A DNA stretch of 64,000 nucleotides from positions 4,583,001 to 4,647,000 of the forward strand of contig CANUEZ040000105.1 in assembly GCA_948099385.1 (NCBI GenBank), given 5' to 3'. The stretch is from Fasciola hepatica (taxonomy: Eukaryota; Platyhelminthes; Trematoda; Plagiorchiida; Fasciolidae). A program made the position numbers and the translations under genes. The notes under the pieces are model-generated. The model was not told where the DNA came from. It made no database searches and saw only the letters and a list, made by a program, of their open reading frames with translations. Positions 34,111 through 45,623 of this stretch are shown here, in pieces (positions within the stretch are counted from its first letter, which is position 1; each line of letters opens with the position of its first letter).

Positions 34111-37104
34111 GGGTCGAGTGAGGAGGAACCTTCGGTAGCATATTCAGCCCTCCCTCGACAGTGGTTGGTTGGGTATAACAGACTTCTCTCCGTGCCTTTC
34201 ACTCTTGCTTCCGGTAAAGTTTAAAACTTTTCGACAACCATGCAGTTCTGTTCCGGACTTTCTTCATTTTTGTCCAAGTCCACCCTGGGAAGATCAAAAG
34301 AGGTTTGAGCAGGTGCAGTTCCTTTTACGACCAGCAGGTAACTTTTCCCTCCGTGATGGCCTGGCTTATCGTCCCATTTAAATTTTTAGACTCGTTCGCT
34401 CAGCCCTCTTAGATTACCTTTGTCTGCTGCCCGTTGCTCCTCAGATAGTAACCACCGATCTATCTCAAGTATTCTTAGCTTGAATATATATCAATAATCT
34501 TACAATGAAATTTATCACAGGGAATACATGAACTGGCACTAATAGGACTAACAGATCCAACCTTGTCCAAAGAATTAGATGAGCCAAAAGCTTCTCCAGC
34601 CGACTGCTGCTTTAATCTCTGTCCTGGTTAGTGCTGCTTTGACCTGTTGTTGGGCATCTTTGATTTCTCCGTGCTCGACCTTGATCACTTTGCTTACTGC
34701 AAGGCACGACTGAGCAGTGTGTGGCCAACTGCAAATTCCAAGTTTAACAGAATGTTGATTCATTGTATCCACTTTAGTAGACTATGGAATGGACAAATTT
34801 GAGGACACACAGAAACCTCAGGCTAGAAATCACAAAGGCCCAGAGTCTAGAGCAAACGTCATGGAGTGAATCACACAGATATCGGCGATTTGTGACAAGA
34901 TCTCGCGTTGGAGGCGAATAAACAAGATTTGAGTACGAATAAATGGGTCGTACCGAACATGCAAGTAGCGTGTGTAATCGATTAGGCTGTAGGCCGAGGG
35001 CAAGGTCACTAAGACGCTAAAATTAGGTTGCCCCCATTTTTACCTATTTCTTCGCTTAGACTCAGTTTTGTGACTTACAGAACACTATTAGCTATTTGTG
35101 CTGAAACGTTGATTGTTAGAGTAATTAATTGCGCCACCTCACAGTGAGATCGTAGGCTGTTGTCGTTAAATATCAGCACAAGTCTTTTCTAGGAAAATAT
35201 TGGCCAAGACTACCTAAAAATATCCTTTTTCGACTCCATCTATAAAAATTCTGTTGATTCTTGGCTAAATCACGGCATTAGGTGAACTATCACAAAAAGT
35301 GGCTTATTGATTTAAAGCGGTATTGTTTTTACTAGGCTATCTAGAGTGGTACTGAGAACTACAGCTTTGCTTTGTGTTCCTGCAACTGAAAATAATTCTG
35401 GAAACTTTCTCTGGACGCAAAAGTTTGGCTTAAACGACTGATTCAAGGTTAAATTTGCCCAGTCAGCACGAGGACTCAAAATACCGCCCCTAAACTGTAC
35501 CTTTTGGGACTACTTTTAAGTTCAGTGTTTACAAAAAATGAGCTTTAGCAATATTACTATTTGGGCCAGGATTGGCCATCTGCGGAGTTTCATCCCCATA
35601 TACGTCATATTTTTATAGGTATACGCATCTTGGAAAACGTTCTTCCCGAAATAATCTTGAAAAGAGAAGCCGGAGTTGCTGCAGTCACGATTCATGTCCG
35701 GGACGTTTTCCCTGCTTCTCAACATGGTGCTTTATCCAGAAGAATACTGTTTATGTGAGTTAATATAAACCGTAACAACACAACTTTGTGCAATACAATC
35801 AGGGTCAGATCAAACGCATAGTGACATCGTTCGAAACCATAAGATCCCGTCGTCGGCCGTTCCAGGCCATCTTCCGGTGACACTACATCCAGCTGACCGA
35901 GGCACTGCGTTTCAGGTCGTGTACTTAGCTAAGAATACCGGGTTTTTGAGGTTTTCCGAAGCCATTGCCGTTTATTGATGGAAACCTATATTTTGTCGGC
36001 AGAAACAGCTCTTTTCATTTTGTCCTTACCATGGTGGCGTAACTTGACCACTGTAACTTCCCCTTTATTCGTCGAACATTATGACTTCACAAGAACTTAT
36101 GTATTCGCTTTTTATGGTTTCCCGTGTTGTCATTTCTCCGTGCTTACCTTGCTTTTCAAGCCGAAAAGCTCTTAAAGTTTTCACCACAATTGAACATCTT
36201 TCTTTTTTCCCACAACCTCGGGTACGCTTCCTCGGGTCACAGCTACACCGACGTTCACCCTGCTATTTTGCTTCACTGAGATGCGGCCTTCTCTCACGTG
36301 ATCAATCTAGGGTTGTACGCTAACTGTAAGTCGTCCTGCAGCCCGTTTCCATTAGGGTAAATGACGATAGTTTGTGTCACCTTTATGTGGTTATTCCGGT
36401 CAATCAATATCAGGTATGTATTTGCTGTCTACTGCGGTGCCCTCTAACTGATTATTGGGTCCAAATTGACTAAGTAATGGAATGGCTGTACTTGCTTCCA
36501 TATTTGATGAAAAAAACTAGGCTTTTCACGTAGGGAGTAGACTTTACAGTTATTCATGAACTTCTAATTGCGTGCAAACAGTTAATCCTTTGAAATGCAG
36601 ACGCAGCAGCCCACCCGGTTTACGCTATATTGCAAGCCCGAGGTAGTGCTTATCAACCCTACGCTATTTAAACTCTCGAATTTAAACCCAGACCAAAATA
36701 TGAAATGTGCCACTGACCGTTCATATAAACCCAACCAGTGTGCCAGTCACATTCGCTCACAGTCTGTTATTTCAAACCTATCTTATCGCATTGTTGCCAA
36801 ACTGCTTTCTGCGTAAGCGAACGGTACTGAGGGTTATCATTTCCAACTGCTCTAAACCGTGAGACCCTAGGTCTTTCATTAGCATCCGAGCGATGCCATG
36901 CCAACGTGCAAAATCATAAATCATTTGGGATGCATACACCGTTACCAAACTAGTATACGCAACTCCGTTAGCCTGCAGCAGTATAGCACAAATCCACCGC
37001 GAGCCTATTTTTACTTAGAATGTGGAGTAGGTGCCATTGACTGCTAAAATGAAACTTTATCCATGCTTCACTCACACAGACGTAACCAGTCCATTATCTA
37101 TTGT
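34111..37104. other. No gene recognised
   Basis: About 3 kb, AT-rich relative to its surroundings, with only short frames (the longest about 75-80 codons) and no recognised domain, repeat or RNA gene. Remote fragments of LTR elements cannot be excluded. Confidence 0.4.
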
Positions 37105-38262
37105 CTTCATATATCATCATAACCCACAGCTGGAACCACGTCCAGACTGCAACCCCCCTTTATTTCAGGTCTGTTGTCTCCTACTATCGCAGCCACCAAA
37201 CCGAATAACCGAGGACGCCACTTTGACTCGAATGGACAGAGACTCAATAGAACCTACCATAGCAACTGGGACCGAAATCAAGCCACCCGACAGGAAATAC
37301 TCTCAATTGCTTATCAGATCATTCAGCTTTTTCTAAAGCAACCAACACATTCCAGTGCATGCGCATCTTGCTAATATACCACCACACTCAGCCGATTGTC
37401 CGACACATACTTTGCCCTGCTAGACGAAACATACCCATATGATGTTGTACATTACCAGAAACGACGCTGAATATCACTGAAGGCAAATGCGTCAACATAT
37501 GTATATGTATATTTGTTGGTGAAACAGCATATTAACGCTCAAGTCCATGCGGAGATTTCACACTTTATTATCCGTTACCACAGTCCACCTTTCCTCCGAA
37601 CCGTAGCCGGTTGGAAATTGACTCTCCACTCCTCGAGGACCTTCCAGTTGCGTTTTCTCGTTTTTGAATGTTACATGTTACTGATCCTGAATCTAAACTC
37701 ATCTTTTTATGGACTGCTGTTTCTCCCACATTCACCAGTGTTCACTTTCACGAAATTGGTCTCGGCACCGTTTCGAAACTCATTTCATTTATTGAACTCC
37801 CGTAAATCCGACATTCAGGGTCTGCATCATCTTCATGGATCGCTATCCTCTCCGCATGCACCGATTTTCCCGAGAACACTTCTTTACAATTTTTTTCTTC
37901 TTCCTTTTCTTCTTGTTCAAAATTTACTCCATCTGTAGAACCTCAGCAGGCCTCCGTTTCCCAGCTTGCATCATTCTCATTCATAATGCGTCCTTGACAC
38001 TGCGCCAACGGTTTTTCGATATCTCCACCGCCCAGTCCGGAATCGAAACCGGTTTGAAAATGCCGCGCAAACCATTAGTAAGGTGATCCATTCAAACTGT
38101 TGCTGGCTATGTCTATCTATCGCTGATACTCTCGACTTTCATACTTTGAATTTGTGAATATTCCACCTTATCGAGTGACGTGTCACACCGTGATCATGCG
38201 CTAGCGCGTGCGTCTCGACCATGGCCGAGAAATATACCATTATCATTATCATTATCGTATAA
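37105..38262 (+). mobile_element. CR1-like 3' terminal module, copy 2
   Basis: Direct repeat of 311-1,455, starting at the same CATCATAACCCACAGCTGG block and ending GAAATATACC followed by ATTATC repeats at 38,240-38,262. Clean boundaries at both ends and its isolation from any ORF2 suggest a 5'-truncated insertion. The 141-codon frame at 37,513-37,938 corresponds to a frame in copy 1 but shows no domain. Confidence 0.6.
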
Positions 38263-39029
38263 GGCATGTATTGCCATATGCCTTTTAAATTCGGACTTTA
38301 TCTAGCAGTGACTACCGCAAAAATGAAAAGACAACCCCTTTGGCAGGTGTCAGTTCCTGGTCACGCGGGAACTACAACCTGGAGACTGTAAAAGCCCCTC
38401 TCAGAGCCGCTTTTTCCACCGTGGATTCTTTGAACTCCTCAGGTATCACCAACCGGTAAAACGCTGTAAACAGCAATATTTTCTGCGCGTTGTGAACCTT
38501 ATACTGTTATATAAGTTGGATGATTTTAAGAAGAGGTCATCATCCAGGGAAATAAATGCAAACTTCAAGGGTGTGCCTGGTGTTGTCCATCAGCCGACTG
38601 ATGTCATTGCGTCGGACATTTCTACCAGTTGTTACAACCACCCTATTCCAGTAGTTCTTTAAGTAACACATAAGAAAATGCTGGAGATGACACACATGAT
38701 TTGAAGGCCTGGTACATGATCAGTGAAGATGGGGTTGAATAGCTGTGCGCACATACTTTTCGCGCCTCAGGTAACTTGGCTGTTCAAAGTGTAGGACTTT
38801 GTTGAAAGATGTTATCCCAGAAATCTCCCCACAGGACAAAAATATAAAGAAGAACGGATTATCGTTGTATCTACTAACTTCGCAAACCAACTCAGACCTA
38901 ATTCCAGGAATTTAGGCACGCTCTGTTGCAAGACAGGCAGCCTTACTACTGAACTTCTCAATGGCTAATGTGAGGACCCTGATTCAGATGTTCAGGCAGG
39001 CTCCTCCGGATTTGCCGACAGACCCATGA
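38263..39029. other. No gene recognised
   Basis: About 770 bp with no motif that I can assign. Confidence 0.3.
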
Positions 39030-39523
39030 ACCTTGTTGGGATGCTCACTTCAGAATCCCGAAATATCGGCAGGTAAAGGTGAATACATCCACCTATGGCT
39101 CGACGAACTTTCGCTAGGTGCAGTGGATTCCAGTGCAATGCGTGTAACAGCTGAGGTAATAATTCATCTTCATGTAGATGGTCTGACTTTCTGTTTTGGT
39201 CGTCTCTCCAGATACGGCCTATTTCAGACTGTGTGCTCAAACCATTCCTATGGGTGCTTATGGCGGTTCTTCACCGTGGGATGCCGAAATCTGCAAATGT
39301 GATGGAACTCCTGGATGATTGCCTTCGACAACTGAAATCTCTGCTCGCTCAAGGCGTTTGTATTCGACATGCATGCAGACATTTCCGTGTAGTCTTGTGT
39401 AGCTGTATAGCTGACGCCCCAGCAAACGTCTTGATGAAAAAATGGCCCAGGACGGTGGTTATTTCAGCCCATCACGGCACTTTCAACGAGGCAGAAAAGT
39501 TGGGAGATGACCAATGTTCTTAG
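39030..39523 (+). pseudogene. Possible DNA-transposase fragment
   Basis: Two overlapping frames. The first has a HLHVDGL motif at about 39,165. The second has MELLDDCLRQLKSLLAQGV, then FRVVLCSCIADAPANVLMKK. An NIDGLP-like motif, followed by an acidic helix with FVNEL spacing and a CDAPA-like motif, occurs in a group of animal transposase-domain proteins that I cannot name precisely. The usual zinc-coordinating HTG-CERC block after it is not legible. A frameshift near 39,230 separates the frames. A tentative assignment. It could be coincidence. Confidence 0.25.
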
Positions 39524-41829
39524 GCTACCCAGGAAAAGTGGGGATGTATACGGGCCACCGCCGCCGAAAACAACGAGGCCGTCATATAGGAGATTCACCA
39601 CACCCGAAGGACTACTTGCATATGTTATGTCTGGGGATGATGAAGCGAACCCTTCTTCTATGACGTCGGTTTGGCAAACCAAAGTGAGCTCTGATATCAG
39701 CTCACTTGTAGTCACAAGTGCACGAACATTTCCGATAATTAGGTACCGCTAGTGCGGAGCCCCTGGTACGCGGTGGTCTTCCACCACCAGTGAACTCAAA
39801 AACGTTTGAAGTAAATATGCTTGGAGCCATTGGTGAGAAAATGTATATATTATTCAGTTTTATTCTTTTAGATGACTATCAGGGGGGTATGAGGTAGCGA
39901 GAAGTACTCTAACATTTTAAAATTCTTTCGCATGGAATCTTTGAACTGTTTGCAGGATGGGAACAAAGAGAAAAATCTGTTTAGGTTAGATAGGTTGCCC
40001 TATCATGGGGTATTGTATGGCAATCTACCATCTAGTTCAACATCATCCCAACAGTTTGTTTAACATCTTGAACTATATGCACTGCGAACGTCTCTTTCAG
40101 AACCATCAAGAAGTCCCCGCTCAGCTTCAAAGTCTCATTAGCAGCATTTCCGCAGTGTTATGATTCTTTGATCTAACACCACGGAGTTCCACGTTTTCAC
40201 CTCGGGAAGCCTTTACCTTGTGGAAAGACACTAGTCTGTGTATTCATGCCTCAAAATCAATCGCAGCCAGTGTTGCAATGCCAAAATGTCAGCCAGACAA
40301 ACCACTATCTCATTGGTTGGTCTTGCTAACGCTAGGCCAAAAGTACTCGCCAAGTCAAGAGTTTTGAAAAGTTCTCCGAATCTGCTTTTTGTCTGCCAGA
40401 CTGATGTTTTCTTTTCTAAGGGGGAACAAATAAAAGGGAGGAGAAGATGGAGCGAAATCCCTTTGACCTAAAAGGTCAGATGTCTTCGGATGATACAACT
40501 CTGTTCAAGTTGAGTCCGCTCGCGTACATCTCTGATCCTTCAACAAATCCGTCAGCCCAAGAACTATGTAACACATGTTTGAGAAATGCGTAGCCAAATT
40601 CGCAACGGATCCCGAAATCAAAAGGTGATTATCCGTGATATTCTACGATACCAGATTATTGAATGAACAATGACACCAAAAAGATACAAACCTCAATATT
40701 GAGATCACAAGGACTCAACAAACGAGAAACCGAATGGCAGCGTGCGAGCAAGCAGCACGTGCGTCACGCAGGTTCAGAACAAGAGTATGACAAAGTAGCG
40801 CTCTGGGCGCGAACAAACAGCAATTGGTCCATGAAAACAAGCAGTTCGTAAGGACACGTCAATAGTGTAAGCGAGTGAGAGATGTGAAGAAAAACGCTGA
40901 ATCGCAAAGGTTTTAGGGGGATTTTCCATGACCGGTCGTTACAACCTAGTCGCAGCTGGGTTTATCATGGACGAAATCGCCTCGGAAGTTTTGCAAAAGG
41001 TCAGCAACTCAAAAGACTCAGTTGTATTTATTCAACCCCACAGAATCCCTGTGTAAGAAGTAAAACATAGTCTTTTAAATGCTATTATTATGAAACCACA
41101 CCTGCCCGTGTTCCGTTATGAAAGAACATTCAGCGCAAATCTATTCTTCAGTATTTCGAAAGTTTTGATGACGGAATCTTCCAAAGAATTCACCGGGAAC
41201 CACCACCCACCATTGCTCCATGAACTCTGTTCAAGAACATAGAAATCACTTTGGACAAAACCCCACTGCAAAGTGAGTTCGCCGGGTCCGCAAGCTCTCA
41301 TCAATCTACTACCTAAATTATCCGCCCTGAGCTATCTGTTTCTTCACCGTCCGACGATGCTCAAAGCACACGCAATATTAGTTCAGCTTCAAGCTCACCG
41401 GAGATTCTATCTCACATGCTTCGCGTCGACCGAGATACATCTATTTCAACTTCGCCTCGCCAACGAAAGTCAAAGAAACCAAGGAGAATGGAGTTTGCTT
41501 CTAGCAAGCAGTCTCCCCTTGAGCTTGTTGACCGGAATCCGCCATTAGCAGGCACCATGGAGGCCGTCTCCTAATTTTTTTGTTTTACCGGAGCATACCC
41601 GTCTCTCAAACTTCTTAACCCGGCTCTTATTGCCTCTCATCTATCCTCCACAGATGGCTCCGAGTCTTTCGGTTACCAACATATACTTCGTGCCCTTGCC
41701 TTCAGTTGATCTTCACCCACTCTAACGCAGCTCCGGACCAACCTAGATCCTGGTGTGTTGTGCTTACAGTGAACATCGCACGAAGGACTCCATGATCACC
41801 CTCCCCCAATAGCTCTTCTTTCGTCTAAG
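39524..41829. other. No gene recognised
   Basis: About 2.3 kb with short frames on both strands (for example 41,273-41,548) but no recognisable domain or repeat. Confidence 0.35.
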
Positions 41830-42425
41830 AAGTGATATCAGCTCGATACATGGCTACAAGCAGATCCAGTGTTTATGAATGTTGTCCGTCGCGGAAGCAC
41901 GTTGCTTCCGTTACTTGTTGCGTGAGGGCATGGTTGTGGAGCCTCATCGCCGGAGAATTTCCGGTGTCTACCCTAGGGGCACCTTCGTCGTCCCTATTTA
42001 TTTCTAAGAGGTTCATATCTCCCGACACGATAAAGCCCTCTTGCCTACCCAACACTATCTGTAGAAGCTGGAATATTTCACAGCCTTCTTCCCCGTCTGC
42101 TTGCGCGGCCCTAGAGACACCGTCTCTCCCTACCGGCCATCGCACCAGGCGAACGCAACATACAGCGGCTCGTATGTTGGGTGTGACTGGTGTGATCTGA
42201 ACCCCCCACTGATTATAATCAGCCCTCACGAGAAGTTGTACCTCTCCACCTAGCCTACCGTCTATTCTGTCTTGTCTGTAAGTGGTGTAGCCACGAGGTT
42301 GCCTGTCACTCGTCCTTTTTCAGCCATGACTCCGGGTTAGCTATATTCACTGACCTGTTCGTTCTAGTCAGTAGGTCCCCCCAATTACCTCGCAAACTAC
42401 AGGCGTTTGTGTACCATATGGCGGC
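41830..42425 (-). pseudogene. CR1-like endonuclease fragment (A-type)
   Basis: Minus-strand text starts WYTNACSLRGNWGDL near 42,420, the usual opening of CR1/Jockey-type apurinic endonucleases. It continues ESWLKKDE (TETWL position) and a basic RQNRR segment. At 41,873-42,050 it reads VSGDMNLLEIN (GDFN site), then ALTQQVTEATCF. TLDLLVAMY follows near 41,860. Three stop codons lie in the N-terminal half. In intact relatives this domain nicks the genomic target. No RT follows to the left, so it is an isolated fragment, possibly of the same family as the element at 43,010, which lacks this part. Confidence 0.65.
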
Positions 42426-42869
42426 GATTTCTGCCAGGTCATCTGCGTTGACTCGTTGCACCTATCCCGCCCCAACATACTATCTGCAACGTATAACCCC
42501 CACGTGAATTTTCACTGCGAATGCTCGTCGCCCAGTCGGACGGACAGAAAACGTGTAAATCAGGAAAAACGTAAACAGCGTATACTAAAGACACGAGGCA
42601 GTTGTGATAATCGTGTGGATAAAGATAGTTATCCGGTGTAAAACAAATAAGACTCTTTGCCAACAAGACAACACTCTACCAAAAATGAACCAATGGGAGT
42701 AAAAAATTCCTCGAATAAAAAAGCACTTCAGTAGAGACTGAAGTACGTAGCTTTTGAGAAATAACTGTCGTTACATCACCACCGGGGCAAACATATGAGG
42801 ATAGAACAGAGCATATGAAAAAATTCAACCCACTTCGCAACTTACAAGGTGATATGGCCCGGGAAATTC

Positions 42870-43000
42870 TGCCTTTCAGACAAAACATTCAACATGCAGT
42901 GTTGGTAGGCAAGGAAAATCGCCGAAAACACAACCATCTGAAGGCTCGATTGGTCCCGGCCACTTTCGTCCTGTGGAAGCTGAACTGAACTGAACTGAAC
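42870..43000 (+). repeat. Older A-type 3' tail ending in TGAAC repeats
   Basis: Ends in four TGAAC units at 42,981-43,000. The preceding 60 bp (CCATC-GAAGG, GGCCA-T, CCTGTGG) parallels the sequence before the CTGAA array at 45,400-45,478. It is therefore the 3' end of another copy in the same orientation, directly upstream of the next one. Confidence 0.65.
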
Positions 43001-43395
43001 AACTGGACTGCATTAATGTGCACCGCTGGGAAAGAGTGAACACGTGTGTGTTAAAATAGTCCTTTGCATGCGGCAACCGAAGGTACCCTCAAGGCTGATT
43101 AGGAATTTCGGTAGTATGGACATAGATAGGCTTCGTAATAGGGCGATGGGTTTGACCTGGGACACGCAAGAAGAGGCTGCTGTCGAGGGGCGCTGGAAGG
43201 CCATAAAGGGATCCCTTACTACCCTACAGGAAGAGTTCGCACCCTTCAAAACGAAGGAGTGGGGAGGGCAAATCCATGTGGTGGAAGGCTACAATAGCCA
43301 AGGCCATCAGAAGTAGAAACCGCTATTGGAACCAGTACAAAGCTTCCGGCAGTCAGCCAGCCTGGAACGAGAACTGAAACGAGACTGTAAGCCTT

Positions 43396-45165
43396 TTGAG
43401 AACTTCTAAGCGGGAATTTGAGCTCAAATTGGCCCAGTCTGTAAGACAACAGCCGAAGAAGTTCTACAGCTATGTACAATCTAAAGGTTCAACAAGAAAT
43501 GCCGTAGGTCCGCTATCCACTAGAGACTATTGTATTGTCACTGATGACCAGGGCAAAGCAGACGCCCTAGGGGAATACTTTGGTAGTGTACATAGGATAG
43601 ATAGTGGGGTACGAGTAGATCTGGCTCTGATGTATCCTCCTCAGTTAAACGAGCTAGATCTCTCAAAGGAATGCGTGCGTAAGTACCTACAGGAGTTAAA
43701 CGGCCACAAGTCAGCGGGCCCAGATGGCATTCATCCAGCTATCATCAAGCCGTTGGCGGATATCATAGCTCCATCGGTATGCAGACTGCACAGATCCATG
43801 TTGGACCAGCGTAAGCTGCCTCAGGACTGGAAAGTCACGGCAGTCGTGGCAATACATAAGAGTGGGCCCAAGTCGGATGTGCAGAACTACAAGCCGGTAA
43901 GCCTAACTAGCATTCTATGTAAAGTCCTGGAGAAGATCATCCGTGCCCATATCTGCCAGCACTTACTGCAGCACTCCATGATAAGTCCGGCGCAGCATGG
44001 ATTCCTGAAAATTAGATCTTGCCTGACCAATCTCCTGTGCTTCTTAGATGAGGTAACTCGACGACTGGACGAAGGTGAGCAAGTTGAGGTATGCCACCTC
44101 GACTTTAGCAGGGCGTTCGACTCCGTTAATCATCGTCTTTTGCTACGCAAGATGGAGACTTTCGGTACAGATGGGCCAGTATATAGGTGGCTGGAGGACT
44201 TCCTCTCCCACAGGACGCTTTACGTCAAAGTGGGGGACAGGTGCTCCAGTTTGGTGAACGTCACCAGTGGTGTACCTCAGGAATCCGTCCTAGGCCCGGT
44301 CCTATTCTTGTTATTTATTAATGACCAAGCATCCACTCTTCAATCGCCCAGCTTTATTTTTGCGGATGATGTGAAGATTGTTCGATCTAAGGGTAGGGCG
44401 GACTTGGGCACGGAAATAGGTACCGTCCTGAACTGGGCATATAAATGGGACTTACCTCTGAACGCTCAAAAAAGCCATTTGTTGTCAAGGACAACAGAAA
44501 GCCTAACTGTCGCTCATGATCAAGGGCTGTTCACCGTAGAGGCAGCTAGTAGGGTTAAAGACCTGGGGGTCATCATGAACAGTGACTTCAAATGGTCGGA
44601 GCAATGCCACGCTGCTGCGCATAAGGCTCGTGGGGAGCTCTTTAGACTGCGATCAGCTTTGTCTTGCCGGAAGCCGGAGGTATTCGAACCTATCTACATG
44701 GCTATAGTACGACCTCACTTAGAAGGTAGCGTGCAGGCTTGGTCACACTTCTACAAAAAGGACGCCACCTGCCTCGAGAAAGTCCAACTTCTCGCCACGC
44801 GAATGGTTAGGGGGCAGAGGGGTAAGACTGACGAGCAGAGACTCTGTGGCCTGAATCTTTTCTCGTTGGAAAGGAGGAGACGTCGAGGGGATCTCATAGA
44901 AACGTTCAAGGTAATGAAGGGCTTTTCTGGCCTTAGACCAGATAGTCTATTCCAAGTGGCCGTAGACTCCAGAACAAGGGGACATGAAAAGAAGTTGATA
45001 AAAGCCCGATCTAGGTTGATGGCTAGATCGCACTTCTTCAGCAATAGGGTTGTGAACAGTTGGAACGGTCTGCCTGGTGAAATGGCAGATCTGCAGACAG
45101 TCCAATCCTTCAAAGGTGCCCTAGATCGCAAGTGGTACGAGATCTTTCCTTGTAGTGAGCCCTGA
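43396..45165 (+). pseudogene. Reverse transcriptase of CR1-like element A
   Basis: 589 codons open without interruption, though 43,396 is only the first codon after an in-frame TGA at 43,375 and not a real start. Motifs in order: HKSAGPDGIHPAIIKPL, YKPVSLTSILCKVLEKII, AQHGFLKIRSCLTNLL, VCHLDFSRAFDSVNHRLLL (motif A), SGVPQESVLGPVLFLLFIN (motif B, with Glu for the usual Gly), and FADDVKIV (motif C, intact) at about 44,360. The C-terminal LEKVQLLATRMVRG and FSLERRRRRGDLIETFK are typical. Upstream, a one-base shift near 43,265 and the TGA disconnect the remaining endonuclease-RT linker. The fairly clean RT suggests a younger copy than C, D or E. Confidence 0.85.
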
Positions 45166-45438
45166 GTATATCAACTAGATGGATGACAGGTAGCACTGTG
45201 GTCCTTCTGGAGTATGTTTTAGCAGACTTTTTCCCTCATTGCATACTGTCTCAGTGAACGCTCACGATGCATAATATCTCACGCAGTTGACGTGCGATTA
45301 GGTTTTCCGTTTCCCTCTCATTTTTAGCGAGGATTCGACGAAATACACTCGGCAGTGGTGGGTGCATAACTGGTGTGCATACCATCGAAGGAATTCTGGA
45401 CGCTCGTATGGCCGTGGCCATTACCTGTCCTGTGCAGA

Positions 45439-45478
45439 CTGAACTGAACTGAACTGAACTGAACTGAACTGAACTGAA
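45439..45478 (+). repeat. CTGAA microsatellite, 8 units
   Basis: Perfect pentanucleotide array forming the 3' tail of element A. Read on the other strand it gives an artificial Ser-Val-Gln-Phe repeat, which is not a protein. Confidence 0.95.
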
Positions 45479-45514
45479 GGCACAAGTTGGACGCATCGTC
45501 ACTTCGGGCTGCTG

Positions 45515-45623
45515 ATGGCGTCGGACAATAACGTGCTGCTGCTGTATAAGAGCATTGCGCATTTTCTCAGAGGGGAAATAGAAAGCAGCAAATATTCATC
45601 CGAAATAAATGAAAGCCTCGAAG
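45515..45623 (+). CDS. SGTA: SGTA exon 1 (N-terminal dimerisation domain)
   Basis: Starts with ATG in a favourable context (ATGGCG) and encodes 36 codons: MASDNNVLLLYKSIAHFLRG, ending in SSEINESLE. A GTAAGC donor at 45,624 leaves one base that joins exon 2 as Val-Ala-Lys-Gln. The ESLE-VA-QC junction is the hallmark of the SGTA N-terminal helical domain. In the family this domain dimerises and binds the Get4/Get5 (TRC35/UBL4A) complex, part of the cytosolic pathway that triages tail-anchored and mislocalised membrane proteins. The 5' flank is the tail of element A, so promoter or leader sequence may include retroelement DNA. Spliced-leader trans-splicing upstream of the ATG is possible in flatworms but not demonstrable here. 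Confidence 0.85.

Larger units (their letters stand above)
43010..45478 (+). mobile_element. CR1-like non-LTR element A, 5'-truncated
   Basis: Begins inside the endonuclease, at its last motif (SEH in place of SDH, about 43,035), and runs through the RT to a 3' UTR of about 300 bp with eight CTGAA units at 45,439-45,478. No target-site duplication could be recognised. It ends 36 bp before the SGTA start codon, in the same orientation. Confidence 0.8.

Noticed and set aside
45251..45562. Minus-strand frame with a Ser-Val-Gln-Phe-Ser repeat
   Set aside because: It is the reverse reading of the CTGAA tail of element A. A similar reading at 42,876-43,076 comes from the older tail.
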